Shown: in pieces, positions 1 through 8,755 of the stretch
Layout: the number at the start of each line of letters is the position of its first letter
How positions within the stretch are numbered: position 1 is the stretch's first letter
From: Aquabacter sediminis
GTDB lineage: Bacteria; Pseudomonadota; Alphaproteobacteria; Rhizobiales; Xanthobacteraceae
NCBI RefSeq assembly: GCF_028863665.1
Contig: NZ_JARBFX010000010.1
Location: forward strand, 98,553 to 162,552
Length of the DNA stretch: 64,000 nt
Direction of reading: 5' to 3'
Notes under the pieces: model-generated
Told to the model about the DNA's origin: nothing
Databases searched by the model: none
What the model saw: the letters and a program-made list of their open reading frames with translations, nothing else
Made by a program: the position numbers and the translations under genes

Positions 1-1
1 G

Positions 2-331
2 CCGTCGCTCCGCTCTCGCCGGGCTGAAGTTGCCGCAGCGCTGCGTTCGCATCAGCGACGTTGGGACGACGCGGATCACGCCGTCGGCTACTCCGTGACC
101 CGGCAGGAGGAGGCTACGGCTTCCCACGATGAGGAGCGCCTGATCGGGGAGCTCTTTGCAGCGGACGCCACGTCTCTGCGTGGTCTATCCGCGAAACTCG
201 ACGTGTTGATTACCGTGGGGGCCGATGGCGCTGAGGGAAGACACTTCCCTTGGCCGGAGCTGCGGCGCATCCGCAGGGATGTTGCACGCTTGACGCAACT
301 GCAGCAAAGGACGGCCACCTCCACTGCCTGA
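2..331 (+). CDS. Hypothetical protein, 5' end cut by the window edge
   Basis: The reading frame is open from base 2 to the stop at 329-331, so the gene very probably begins to the left of the window; GTG or ATG codons inside (for example at 95) are less likely starts. About 109 residues are visible. The part before 95 reads as plausible protein (a Trp-Asp-Asp-Ala-Asp stretch), followed by a charged helical segment and a C-terminal region rich in Arg and Leu. No enzyme motif is visible and I do not recognise the family. It lies just upstream of a decayed transposase, so it is probably accessory cargo. Confidence 0.5.
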   Translation, partial: PSLRSRRAEVAAALRSHQRRWDDADHAVGYSVTRQEEATASHDEERLIGELFAADATSLRGLSAKLDVLITVGADGAEGRHFPWPELRRIRRDVARLTQLQQRTATSTA

Positions 332-395
332 AGCAGTGCTCGCAATGCCAGCGCAGGAAGTGCGGGGGGGGAGGGACGCTCAAACGCGCGTTGCG

Positions 396-968
396 GAGCG
401 ATGGCGCGCAGCTCCGGTTTTTCGGCGGCGCTCTACGAGCTGGCCCAGACCGGCCCCGCGCCGATCGCCAGTGAGGCCCTGCTGGGCATCGCCGTCCTCT
501 ATCGTGTCGAGGCTGATATCCGTGGCGGCACCCCGGACGAGCGCCGGGACGCACGGCAGCAAAGGAGCAAACCGACGTCGACGCCCTCGAGCCGTGGCTA
601 CGGCAAAAGCTCGCCTTGATTAGCCAGAGGACCAAGCTCGCCGAGGCGATCGGCTACGCGCTCTCGCGCTGGGCCGGGCTTGGCCTCTTCCTCGGTGACG
701 GCGCATCGAGCTCGACAACAACATCGTCGAGCGATCCATCCGCCCCTGGCCCTGCCCCGGAAGAACGACCTGTTTCGCCTGCTCCGATGGCGGGGCCGAG
801 CACTGAGCCGTCATCGCCTCGCTCGTCGAGACATGCAAGCTGAACGGCATCGATCCCCAGGCGGACCTCACGGACATCATCACCCGCATCGTCAGCGGCC
901 ACCCCAACAGCCGGATCGACATGCCATGGGCCTATCCCGCCAGGCCCGCCCTCAGTAACGTGGCCTGA
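396..968 (+). pseudogene. Decayed IS66-family transposase, C-terminal part
   Basis: Three frames together rebuild the C-terminal half of an IS66 (TnpC) transposase. The first piece (about 401-560) carries LYELAQTGPAPIASEAL, the second (about 560-700) carries LISQRTKLAEAIGYALSRW, and the third (702-968) carries ELDNNIVERSIRP, then SDGGAEH, a TGA where the family has Trp, and ETCKLNGIDPQADLTDI. At least two frameshifts and one internal stop make it non-functional. The N-terminal half and the small partner genes of IS66 are absent. The family call is firm because several consecutive conserved blocks appear in the right order. Confidence 0.85.
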
Positions 969-1109
969 GGACGACGCTTACACAGAAACGACCTCGATTG
1001 TTCGCAACTTGCGCCGAACAGGAGCAAGCACCCATGATTCCATGAAAGAAATTGGCTAGCCTCCGGAGCAGTGTCGAGCTTGTTGATTTATGTCTTCGCG
1101 AGAATAGTG

Positions 1110-3560
1110 ATGTCAAAGACGAGACAGAATCATTACGTCCCGCAATGGTACCAAGAGGGGTTCTTTGAACCAGGTCGCTCGTCCCTCGCCTTTGTGGACA
1201 TGACGCCGGAGCGCAAGATCCTCCCGGATGGGCGCGTGATCACTCAAAACGGAGCGTGGAACGATACGCCGACTTCGAAAGCGTTCGTTCAAAAGGATTT
1301 ATACTCGACCTTCTTTGGAGCATCGGTCAACGACGAGATCGAGCGGCGCCTGTTCGGTGACATCGACGGCAGGGGCTCCCAGGCGGTGCGCGCGTTTTGT
1401 GGTACCGACGTGCGCGAGTGGCACAAGCACTTCCAGACGTTCTTTGAGTACCTCGATATCCAGAAAATCCGAACGCCGAAAGGGTTGGACTGGCTGAAGG
1501 CTCAGTATCCCAAGCTCTCGCAGAACGAGTTGATGTACGAGATGCAGGGCATCCGCATGATGCATTGCACGATCTGGGTCGGGGGCGTGCGCGAAATCGT
1601 CTCTGCTGAGAGCTCCGACGTGAAGTTCATCTTCAGCGACCACCCAGTGACGATCTACAACCATGCTGTTCCGCCTACGCACCCGATGGGCGCGTATCCG
1701 CTCGATCCCGACATTGCACTAAGGGCGTCTCAAACGATTTTCCCGCTGAACCGCGACTTCTGCCTGATCCTCTCGAACCTGGAATACGCAAAAGATCCGA
1801 GCACCAGCCCACTCCAAAAGAGGACCTTCGCGCGAAATTACCGGCAATCTATGACCCGAATCGACGCTTTCATCCGCTCCCGGAAGCTGACTGCGGACGA
1901 AGTTGTGCAGGTCAACTTCGTTCTAAAATCTCGCGCACGGCGCTACATCGGAGGCGGCCGAAAGGAGTGGCTGTATCCAGAGAAGGCGGTCTCGCAGCCG
2001 TGGGGCGACCTGAGGAAAACGTTCCTGCCGCCAGGAAACGGACTGTTCCACTTCGGCGGCGAGATGTTCGTTCAGTACGAGAGCGGGCATGTACACTATC
2101 AGGACGAATTTGGCAGGACCGAGAAGCCGCGTGACTTCCTGATTAAGGCAGCCCCGAAGAAGCAGCTGGGCCCACGAGAAGTCTGCGGGTGTGGATCGGG
2201 AAATTCTTTCAAGGCGTGTTGTCAGGCTAAGCCCGAAGTGCTGCGCCCCTCTTGGAGTGAGCTCAGCATCCGGGAGCGAAACATCATGCTGCAAAACGGG
2301 ATCGTAAGGATCCTGGGGCTCGACGCGGAAAAGGACTGGACTCAGATCCGGCGCGAAATCACCGATGAGAAGATCAAGGAAATCTATTTCCTGTATGAGG
2401 CCCTTTGGCCACTAGAAACTGATTTGCTTGCGCTACTGCCGAAGCCGGACGGCGTCGCTCGCGCGGTCTACACTGGCTCTATCCACCCCTCATCGATCAC
2501 CGACTTCGCGTTGGCAGCCTCGCTATATTTCGGCGAGTTGATCGTCGCGCACCCGTTCATCCATTCGGGAGTTATGGCAAAGGAATACCGGCCTACCGCA
2601 AATCCGAAGCGCTATAGGCAGGATGTTCTGAAAAGCATCATGTTCTTCATGACAGTCATGCCGCTTGTGCAACTGGGTCTGGTCAATCTCATACCCGATC
2701 CCTGCGACTTCGATTTTCACCTCCGCGAGCAGATGCTGGGCATGGCGCAAGCGCGAGCACCCATGATGCGGTTGGATCCCGATAAAGAGCCTCGCCTGAG
2801 AAAACACATGGAAGAGGACACTCGGCGCAGCTTGATGCTGATGCCCCCGGAGGCACTGCGCAGACAACTCCTTAAACTCAATCCACAAATGAGCGACGAA
2901 GAAATTGAGGCCACAATGCGCTTTGCCGAGCGCAAGCGAGAGCTCGATCCTCTGGCTGTGCTTCAGGACGGTTCACTGGAAGGCGAAGAGGGCGGGCAAA
3001 TGAGCATGTTCAAACTCGCGCCAAATTTCGAGATGACCATGTACTTAGCCCAGGCAACAGGTGCCAGCATCGTCACGGACAGCCCTTACCGCTGGAGTGA
3101 AGTTAAGAGGGCTATCCGTCGCCAAGTGGCAGTCGCGACGCCGGGGCTCGCCATCTTTTCGGAAAAGATGAAGGCTGCAAAATTCGACTTTCCTCAGAAC
3201 GCTTTGGATGTCGCTGACCACGCGTTGATGAAGTCCTGTGGGGGGTATCCGGATTTGTTCCGGAACCTGTTCAGGTATCTCTCACGCCTGGAAGAACGCG
3301 GAGCAAAACCAAACCGGGAAGCGCAGTTTGTTGGCAGGTTCATCAAGATCCATGCGGCAGCCCAATCCGTTATCAAAAAGTCAGGCGTAGCATCAAAGGA
3401 GGGCCGGATATCTTGCGTCTTGCCGCCCGAAGGCATCCAAGACAATACGATCAATCGCCTCCTTTTGATGTCGAGCTCGGAACGGCACCTTTCAAGCGTG
3501 CCGATAGCGTTCTTCATTGAGAATTTTGGGGCTGGCAAACCCTCAATACTCGCTCGGTGA
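1110..3560 (+). CDS. DUF4238 protein with internal SEC-C zinc motif
   Basis: About 816 residues. The N-terminus (QNHYVPQWYQEGFF) is the signature of DUF4238, a family of unknown function whose members begin near this motif. I therefore prefer the ATG at 1110 over a GTG at 1071, although no strong ribosome site is seen at either. The DUF4238-like part covers roughly residues 5-270 and includes FIFSDHPVTIY and FPLNRDFCLILS. At about residue 359 there is a SEC-C-type metal motif (CGCGSGNSFKACC). The remaining 440 residues are helical, charged and unrecognised. No membrane segment or signal peptide is seen. It is followed 227 bp later by a DUF4062 gene in the same direction. A role in defence or stress is inference only. 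Confidence 0.75.
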   Translation: MSKTRQNHYVPQWYQEGFFEPGRSSLAFVDMTPERKILPDGRVITQNGAWNDTPTSKAFVQKDLYSTFFGASVNDEIERRLFGDIDGRGSQAVRAFCGTDVREWHKHFQTFFEYLDIQKIRTPKGLDWLKAQYPKLSQNELMYEMQGIRMMHCTIWVGGVREIVSAESSDVKFIFSDHPVTIYNHAVPPTHPMGAYPLDPDIALRASQTIFPLNRDFCLILSNLEYAKDPSTSPLQKRTFARNYRQSMTRIDAFIRSRKLTADEVVQVNFVLKSRARRYIGGGRKEWLYPEKAVSQPWGDLRKTFLPPGNGLFHFGGEMFVQYESGHVHYQDEFGRTEKPRDFLIKAAPKKQLGPREVCGCGSGNSFKACCQAKPEVLRPSWSELSIRERNIMLQNGIVRILGLDAEKDWTQIRREITDEKIKEIYFLYEALWPLETDLLALLPKPDGVARAVYTGSIHPSSITDFALAASLYFGELIVAHPFIHSGVMAKEYRPTANPKRYRQDVLKSIMFFMTVMPLVQLGLVNLIPDPCDFDFHLREQMLGMAQARAPMMRLDPDKEPRLRKHMEEDTRRSLMLMPPEALRRQLLKLNPQMSDEEIEATMRFAERKRELDPLAVLQDGSLEGEEGGQMSMFKLAPNFEMTMYLAQATGASIVTDSPYRWSEVKRAIRRQVAVATPGLAIFSEKMKAAKFDFPQNALDVADHALMKSCGGYPDLFRNLFRYLSRLEERGAKPNREAQFVGRFIKIHAAAQSVIKKSGVASKEGRISCVLPPEGIQDNTINRLLLMSSSERHLSSVPIAFFIENFGAGKPSILAR

Positions 3561-3787
3561 CGACCCTGAGGGGCGCCTATCGGTCCCACTCCGTTGACGC
3601 CGGCCCACCCAATCCTAGTACGATTCTGATGATCAAGCAGGCCTCAGGCATGCGACAACATCAGAGGGGGACCTCAATCCAACTGCGTTGCACATCTCCG
3701 AAGACCGATACTGGTTGAAAATGCGATGTCAGTGCGCCCATATTCGGGTGTTTACGACCAAGGATCGCCTTGGGAGAGAGGCGAACC

Positions 3788-4876
3788 ATGGCCAAGCCCA
3801 GAATCTTCCTCAGTTCCACGTGCTTCGACCTCAGCGATGCTCGCGCCGAGCTCACCTCGTTCCTCAACGGGTGTGGATTCGAAGTGCTGAATTCACAGAG
3901 CGGCAAGTTCGGTGTGAAGCCCAAGGTACATTCGCACGACGCCTGCCTCGCGATGATGGAGCAGGCAGACTATGTCGTTCTGATCATCGGCGGTCGCCGC
4001 GGCGGCACCTATGTCGGCAGCGAAAAGTCGATCACAAATGAAGAGATTCGTGCAGCACAAAAACTGGACCGCCCGGTCTTTGCGTTTCTGGATAAGCGGG
4101 TCGATGCACTACGTGCGGCCTACCGCAAGAATCCTGGTGCAGATTTCACCCCGACCATAGATGACGTTCGCATCGTCGACTTCGTTGATACGATCGCCGC
4201 AGGGCACGAGGACAATTGGCTGCATCTCTTCGATAACGTGACCGACATAAAATCGGCCCTAACCGCTCAGTTCGCCTACATCCTGCTCCTTTATTCTCAG
4301 GGTTTGCGGAAGAAGGCGGCCAAGGCGCCCGCCGAAAGCCTTAAAGCAGTACCGTTTCCGTCTTCGCTCGATGGTGTTCCCGGAGCCGATGAAGCGGAGC
4401 GTACAATCGCACGTGCCGGCCTGCGCCATGTCTATGAATGCTTGAAGGCCGTGCTTGCCGCTGATGTGAAGGAGTCCATTAAGGCCGAGCAGATGAAGGC
4501 CATATGGGTCGTAGCTCGCCATGGCGAGGCTGACGATCGGCACCTTAAGGTGCGTGAAGAGCGGTTTAAAGCCTCCGCCTGGGGCAGGCATCGCGGCAAA
4601 CGTGTGTTCGCGCAGATGACCAACTGCGGTATCAGCGGAGAGTATGATTTCGAAGAGGACAGCATGGGCAATCCTTATGGAACCGTGGAGTTGGTTTTTA
4701 AGCCCAAGAAGCAGGAGACGTATCCGGCCGAAGCACTCAAGGATTGGGTCTCTGCGCTCATCAAGCAGTATGGCGAAGACGATGCTCTCGATTTCTTCAA
4801 GCGGCTCGATATGCGTGTGTTCTCCGAGGGGCCTAACGCCAAAATGCCTCTTAAGCCGAAGCCGAACGCAGCGTAA
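3788..4876 (+). CDS. DUF4062 domain protein (TIR-like fold predicted)
   Basis: 362 residues. The start at 3788 fits a GGGAGAGAGG ribosome site and the family N-terminus KPRIFLSSTCFDL; an in-frame ATG at 3770 would add six residues. Residues 1-100 match DUF4062: IFLSSTCFDL, then MEQADYVVLIIGGRRG, then SITNEEIRAA. DUF4062 is generally thought to have a TIR/SLOG-like alpha-beta fold and is often the sensor or effector part of multidomain proteins. The C-terminal 200 residues are unrecognised and contain a repeatedly charged segment, with no kinase or NTPase motif visible. It is co-directional with the DUF4238 gene upstream and both lie between decayed mobile sequences. Function is unknown. Confidence 0.8.
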   Translation: MAKPRIFLSSTCFDLSDARAELTSFLNGCGFEVLNSQSGKFGVKPKVHSHDACLAMMEQADYVVLIIGGRRGGTYVGSEKSITNEEIRAAQKLDRPVFAFLDKRVDALRAAYRKNPGADFTPTIDDVRIVDFVDTIAAGHEDNWLHLFDNVTDIKSALTAQFAYILLLYSQGLRKKAAKAPAESLKAVPFPSSLDGVPGADEAERTIARAGLRHVYECLKAVLAADVKESIKAEQMKAIWVVARHGEADDRHLKVREERFKASAWGRHRGKRVFAQMTNCGISGEYDFEEDSMGNPYGTVELVFKPKKQETYPAEALKDWVSALIKQYGEDDALDFFKRLDMRVFSEGPNAKMPLKPKPNAA

Positions 4877-5166
4877 GAGCCGGTCCTGATGCCCGGTAGT
4901 TGTCAGCATGCGTCATAGTGCTATAGCGAACGCATAGTTCTCTTCTTGGTCGCTCGCGGCCCGCCTATACGATTTTCGGCGTCACAGGACGGCTTTCAGA
5001 TGGTTTGGGCGTATCCTTGGCATTGATGCCGGTCCATGAAAGATAGCGGTGAGCACGACGTTTTCGCTATAGCTCTCAAGCTGGGTGGCTCACGAATGGT
5101 GCTGACGCCATTGAGCTGCTAGGCGCTGAAAAGCCCTGAAACAAATATCGGCCTTCGAGCGGCAGG
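4877..5166. other. Intergenic stretch, nothing recognised
   Basis: About 290 bp between the DUF4062 gene and the helicase fragment. No coding frame, RNA gene or clear hairpin was recognised. It is less GC-rich than the core genes, in keeping with the rest of this accessory segment. Confidence 0.4.
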
Positions 5167-5258
5167 ATGCTGGACCAGACACAATCAGCCTTTGTAGGTG
5201 CTCAGGAAGACAATATCCGCCTGCTTGCGCCCGCAGGGAGTGGAAAGACGCTTTCGCT
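5167..5258 (+). pseudogene. Fragment of a UvrD/Rep-type helicase N-terminus
   Basis: The frame starting with ATG at 5167 reads LDQTQSAFVGAQEDNIRLL followed by APAGSGKT. This has the Q-motif and the Walker A loop of superfamily 1 helicases. After about 30 residues the homology ends abruptly and the frame becomes meaningless, while a neighbouring frame enters the interior of a GIY-YIG gene. So only the extreme 5' end of a helicase gene remains, joined to an unrelated gene at about 5240-5260. Confidence 0.6.
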
Positions 5259-6098
5259 GGCGGCATCACCGACCTGCGCCATGTGCGCTCCACCGAGGAA
5301 AAGCGCGCGGCCGAGGAGATCGCCAATCGCCAGAAGTGCGAGGACTTCGCGACGTTCAAGCCGCTGTTCGAGTAGGTGCAGCGCGATCTGAAGGACGGCG
5401 TCCGGAGCACCCGTCCCTTCGTGAAGGATTCCGGCTTTCTCAAAGCGGAAATCAAGGCGGGCCAGTTCTTCATCCTCGGCGGGCAGACGGCCTATGTGGC
5501 GGAGGTCGGCGAGCCGTTCAAAGCCCCGAACGGCGAGACGGACGCCCGGCTGAGGGTCATCTATTCCAACGGGACGGAGAGCGATCTCCTCCTGCGCTCC
5601 CTTCAGCGCGCGCTCTACAAGGACGAGGCCGGCCGGCGCATCAGTGACCCGGAGGCAGGCCCCCTCTTTGCCTCGGATAGCGAAGACGGCGATGCCGCCA
5701 GCGGAACCGTCTATGTGCTGCGGTCGAAGTCCGATCACCCGGTGGTGGCGGAGCATCGCGAGGTGCTGCACAAGATCGGCGTGACCGGTGGGGACGTCTC
5801 GCAACGGATCGCCAACGCCAGGCTTGATCCGACCTTCCTGATGGCGGATGTGGAGGTCGTCGCGACCTATGAGCTGTTCAACATCAACCGCTCGCGGCTT
5901 GAGAACGTGATCCACCGGGTGTTCGGATCGGCGCGCCTGGACGTGGAGATCAGGGACCGCTTCGGCACCCCGGTCACCCCCCGCGAGTGGTTCCTTGTGC
6001 CCCTGTTCGTCATTGACGAGGCCATCGGGAAGATCCGCGACGGCACGATCACACGCTACAGATACGACCCGCAGACGGCCTCCCTGACGCTTGGGTGA
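5241..6098 (+). pseudogene. GIY-YIG nuclease family protein (T5orf172), 5' truncated with internal stop
   Basis: From about 5241 one frame reads GGITDLRHVRSTEEKRAAEE and continues to FKPLFE, a TAG stop at 5373-5375, then VQRDLKDGVRSTRPFVKD and onward to the stop at 6096-6098. The same frame runs through the stop, so TAG most simply replaced a Gln codon (CAG). The C-terminal part carries a T5orf172/GIY-YIG core: VYVLRSKSD, HKIGVTGGDV, RIANARL and NRSRLENVIHRVF with the expected Arg and Glu. The 5' end is lost at the join with a helicase fragment. A 240-residue product could still start at the GTG at 5376, which keeps the whole nuclease domain. Known homologues in alphaproteobacteria are longer at the N-terminus. 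Confidence 0.7.
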
Positions 6099-6268
6099 CG
6101 GCGCCGGCAGTCATCCGTCAGGATGATAGGCATGCTTGGGAGAGGCTTTCACTGACCACAGGTGGCCGGGAACCCGGGCGGCTGGGAGCGGCGCGTTCCC
6201 TGACGCCCAGGACCAAGGGCACGGTTCTTCCGTCCCGATCCTCCGGATAGAAGATGCCGCAAAGGCTC

Positions 6269-7264
6269 CTATTGGCGTTCGATGTTTTTCTGCTCAACGA
6301 CGCGCGTCCAACGCTGCACTTCCCCGGTAATCTGTATGGCCATTTGTTCCGGAGTGGACCATGTGGGCACGGCGCCAAGCTGTGCGAAGCGAGCCTTGAT
6401 GTCTGGCGTGGCAAGGATCACCCGCAAGGCGCGATTGACGCGGTCAATGATGGGCTGAGGTGTCTTCGGCGCCATTGCCAATCCGAGCCAGGACATGGCC
6501 TCGACACCCGGCAGCGTTTCCTCGATCGTCGGGACATCGGGAAGCAGCGGGTAGCGTTCGGGCGACGAAACCGCGATGGCTCTCAACGCCCCCTGGTTGA
6601 CCTGATCAAGAAGAGTGGTGGCGGTGCCGATCATGACATCGATCCGGCCACCCGTCAGATCGAGGATGGACTGCCCATCTCCCCGATAGGGCACCTGTGT
6701 CATCGAGACACCGGCTTCGATATTGATCAATTCACCCAGCAGATGATGCACGCTTCCCGGGGCGTTCGAGCCCACGCTGATCTTGTCCGGCTCTGCCTTC
6801 GCTTTCGCCAGAAGCTCACGGAAAGACTTGATGGGAGAATCCGGCCTTACGACCACCAGCAGCGGATAGGCGGCAACCAGCGAAATCATGCTGAAGCCCG
6901 TGACGGGATCGTATGGCAACGACTTGCGGGTCGCGGCTGTGCCCGAATGCGCACCCGTGAGCATCACCATGGTGTAGCCATCGGGCGTGGACTTTGAGAC
7001 AGTGTCACTCGCTATAACGCCGCTGGCGCCAACCTTGGAGTCGACGTAAACGGTCTGGCCAAGCTGCTGTGCAAGCTTGTCTGCGACGAGACGTCCAACG
7101 ATATCGGGGCTACCGCCCGCCGGAAATCCGACGATCATCTTGATCGGTCGAGAAGGCCACTCCTCCGCATGGGATACGGCAGGCGCGAGGCTGAGCCCCG
7201 CAAACGTCGCCAGGCTCAGACCCAATATCCGACCGATGAGCGAATTCGAACGTTTCACCTTCAT
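6269..7264 (-). CDS. Bug/TctC-family periplasmic substrate-binding protein
   Basis: 331 residues with a signal peptide (Lys/Arg-rich start, hydrophobic core, cleavage near Ala-Glu at residues 33-34). The mature start PSRPIKMIVGFPAGGSPDI is the hallmark of the Bug family, the solute-binding proteins of tripartite tricarboxylate transporters, which bind carboxylates. Further family blocks are SKSTPDGYTMVM and NAPGSVHHLLGE. No tctA or tctB membrane gene is nearby, so it is an orphan receptor, as is common for this family. It is transcribed away from the IclR regulator gene and opens a catabolic cluster. The ligand cannot be deduced but is probably an organic acid related to the pathway encoded to the right. 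Confidence 0.9.
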   Translation of the reverse strand: MKVKRSNSLIGRILGLSLATFAGLSLAPAVSHAEEWPSRPIKMIVGFPAGGSPDIVGRLVADKLAQQLGQTVYVDSKVGASGVIASDTVSKSTPDGYTMVMLTGAHSGTAATRKSLPYDPVTGFSMISLVAAYPLLVVVRPDSPIKSFRELLAKAKAEPDKISVGSNAPGSVHHLLGELINIEAGVSMTQVPYRGDGQSILDLTGGRIDVMIGTATTLLDQVNQGALRAIAVSSPERYPLLPDVPTIEETLPGVEAMSWLGLAMAPKTPQPIIDRVNRALRVILATPDIKARFAQLGAVPTWSTPEQMAIQITGEVQRWTRVVEQKNIERQ

Positions 7265-7767
7265 CCTCCCGTTTTATTGTTGGCGTCTTTCGGCAGCGCG
7301 GGCTGGGGACAGTCCCCCCCTTTGATCAGGCAGCCCTGGCCAGTGTTTGAGGGCTGCCCGCCGGCTTTGGTAACGAGCGGTCGGCGGGCCCGAAGGCAAC
7401 GTGGCTCCATACGCGCCGCGACGGCATCACCCCTGCCCGCGCAACGGCAGGAGGGTCGAGGCGGGCATCTGCAGATCCATCTCGCTGCTCACTGAGACCC
7501 CGCCTTAAATCGTCTGGCATCGCCCCGCAGGCTCGGTCCATCTCCACCCGGCCCCGTGAAAATAGAACGTATTCCATTTTTCTAATTCCGACAATCTTCC
7601 TTCGACTTTCTGGGGCCTTTGCAGCATCCGGCGGGGACGGTCGGAAAGACGGACTGACCCGCGCTCTCGTCGCAGAGCGCGTGAGCTTCTCCCATGAGGC
7701 CCCGCGCTATCTCCGTTCCGATAAACGTCGTACCTTGAGCGCTTCCAAGCCCTCCTGTGATTCTCAA
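7265..7767. promoter_or_regulatory. Divergent promoter region between Bug protein and IclR genes
   Basis: About 500 bp without a convincing gene. The only structure noticed is at 7571-7588, where ATTCCA-N6-TAATTC resembles one half of the ATTCTA-N6-TAGAAT dyad seen elsewhere in the cluster (positions 8719, 14152 and 17200). The match is weak and only one half-site is good. IclR regulators usually act on divergent genes, so this segment probably controls both sides. Confidence 0.35.
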
Positions 7768-8628
7768 ATGGCCACACCATCCACGCGTCAAAGAGTCGGG
7801 TTTCAAACGGTGCGGAAGCTCGCCAAGGGGCGCGAGCCCGAGGAGCGCCAGCAGCAGGGCGTCGACAAGATCGAACTTGGTCTGGAGATCGCATTCATCT
7901 TGGCCCGGGGGCCTGAAGCGATGCATCTGGGGGAAATTGCCAAAGCTGCTGATCTCCCTCCAAGCAAGGTCCATCGGTTTCTGGTGAGCCTGTGCAGGTC
8001 TAATCTGGTCGAGCAGGACCCGATGGACGGGAAATACCATTTGGGCGGCGGCGCGATCGCTCTCGGGCTTGCGGCCCAGAACCGCCTGGACGCATTCAGG
8101 CTGGGAGACCAGGCGCTGCGTGCCCTGCATGACGCCACGGGGCAGAATTGTGCACTCGTTGTCTGGGGAGATCGCGGACCCACTGTGGTGCGCCGCATCG
8201 AGCCTTTCCAGCCGATCACCGTATCCTCTCGGATTGGCAGTTCGATCCCGGTGCTGAATTCGGCCTCCGGCCGTGTCTTTGCTGCCTTCCTGCCCTCCTC
8301 CGTGACGCGGCCCTTGATCGAGACTGAACTGGCCAGTGGGCTGAAGCCGACAATTGCGGGCCGGCAGGTGAGCCTGGCACGCTTTGAACGCATGCTGGGC
8401 GATGTGCGGGCCACCGGCCTCGCAGAAGCTCTTGGTGACCTGTTCCACGGCTTTGACTCCCTGAGCGCGCCCGTTTTCGACAGCGCGGGCGGTGTCCCGA
8501 TGGCTCTGTCCTTGCTCGGCTCTGCCGGAGCGTTCTCAAGGGAACGCGGGGGTGAGGCGTACCGCGAAACTCTGGTGGAAAGCGCCAGGCAACTGAGCGC
8601 AAAGCTCGGCGGCACCTGGATGCGCTGA
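7768..8628 (+). CDS. IclR-family transcriptional regulator
   Basis: 286 residues from the ATG at 7768. An upstream GTG at 7681 would add 29 residues that do not look like family sequence. Residues 35-95 form the winged helix (ELGLEIAFILARG, then LHLGEIAKAADLPPSKVHRF, with Met for the first Leu). The rest is the IclR effector domain with SRIGSSIPVLNSASGRVFAA, the typical block before the ligand pocket. Family members bind small aromatic or organic acids and control catabolic genes. It diverges from the Bug-protein gene and is followed by a GntR regulator, so the cluster has two regulators. Confidence 0.92.
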   Translation: MATPSTRQRVGFQTVRKLAKGREPEERQQQGVDKIELGLEIAFILARGPEAMHLGEIAKAADLPPSKVHRFLVSLCRSNLVEQDPMDGKYHLGGGAIALGLAAQNRLDAFRLGDQALRALHDATGQNCALVVWGDRGPTVVRRIEPFQPITVSSRIGSSIPVLNSASGRVFAAFLPSSVTRPLIETELASGLKPTIAGRQVSLARFERMLGDVRATGLAEALGDLFHGFDSLSAPVFDSAGGVPMALSLLGSAGAFSRERGGEAYRETLVESARQLSAKLGGTWMR

Positions 8629-8718
8629 AGGCGCAACTGTTCTGTCTTCGAGCATCGTGCGTCCTGCGGCCTGACGTACAGGCCCTCTGTGCGTTGCGAA
8701 ATCATGGGGCCGGGTGTT

Positions 8719-8736
8719 ATTCTAGATTTTTGGATG
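8719..8736. promoter_or_regulatory. Putative operator upstream of the GntR gene
   Basis: ATTCTA-GATTTT-TGGATG lies 20 bp before the GntR start codon. The first seven bases (ATTCTAG) are identical to those in the sites at 14152 and 17200. Its position in the leader of a regulator gene suggests autoregulation. This is inference from the repeated motif. Confidence 0.5.
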
Positions 8737-8755
8737 ATTTGGGTGTGGGGCGAGG

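Noticed and set aside
7326..7577. Small minus-strand frame upstream of the Bug gene
   Set aside because: It lies in the divergent promoter region, has no ribosome site and no family resemblance.
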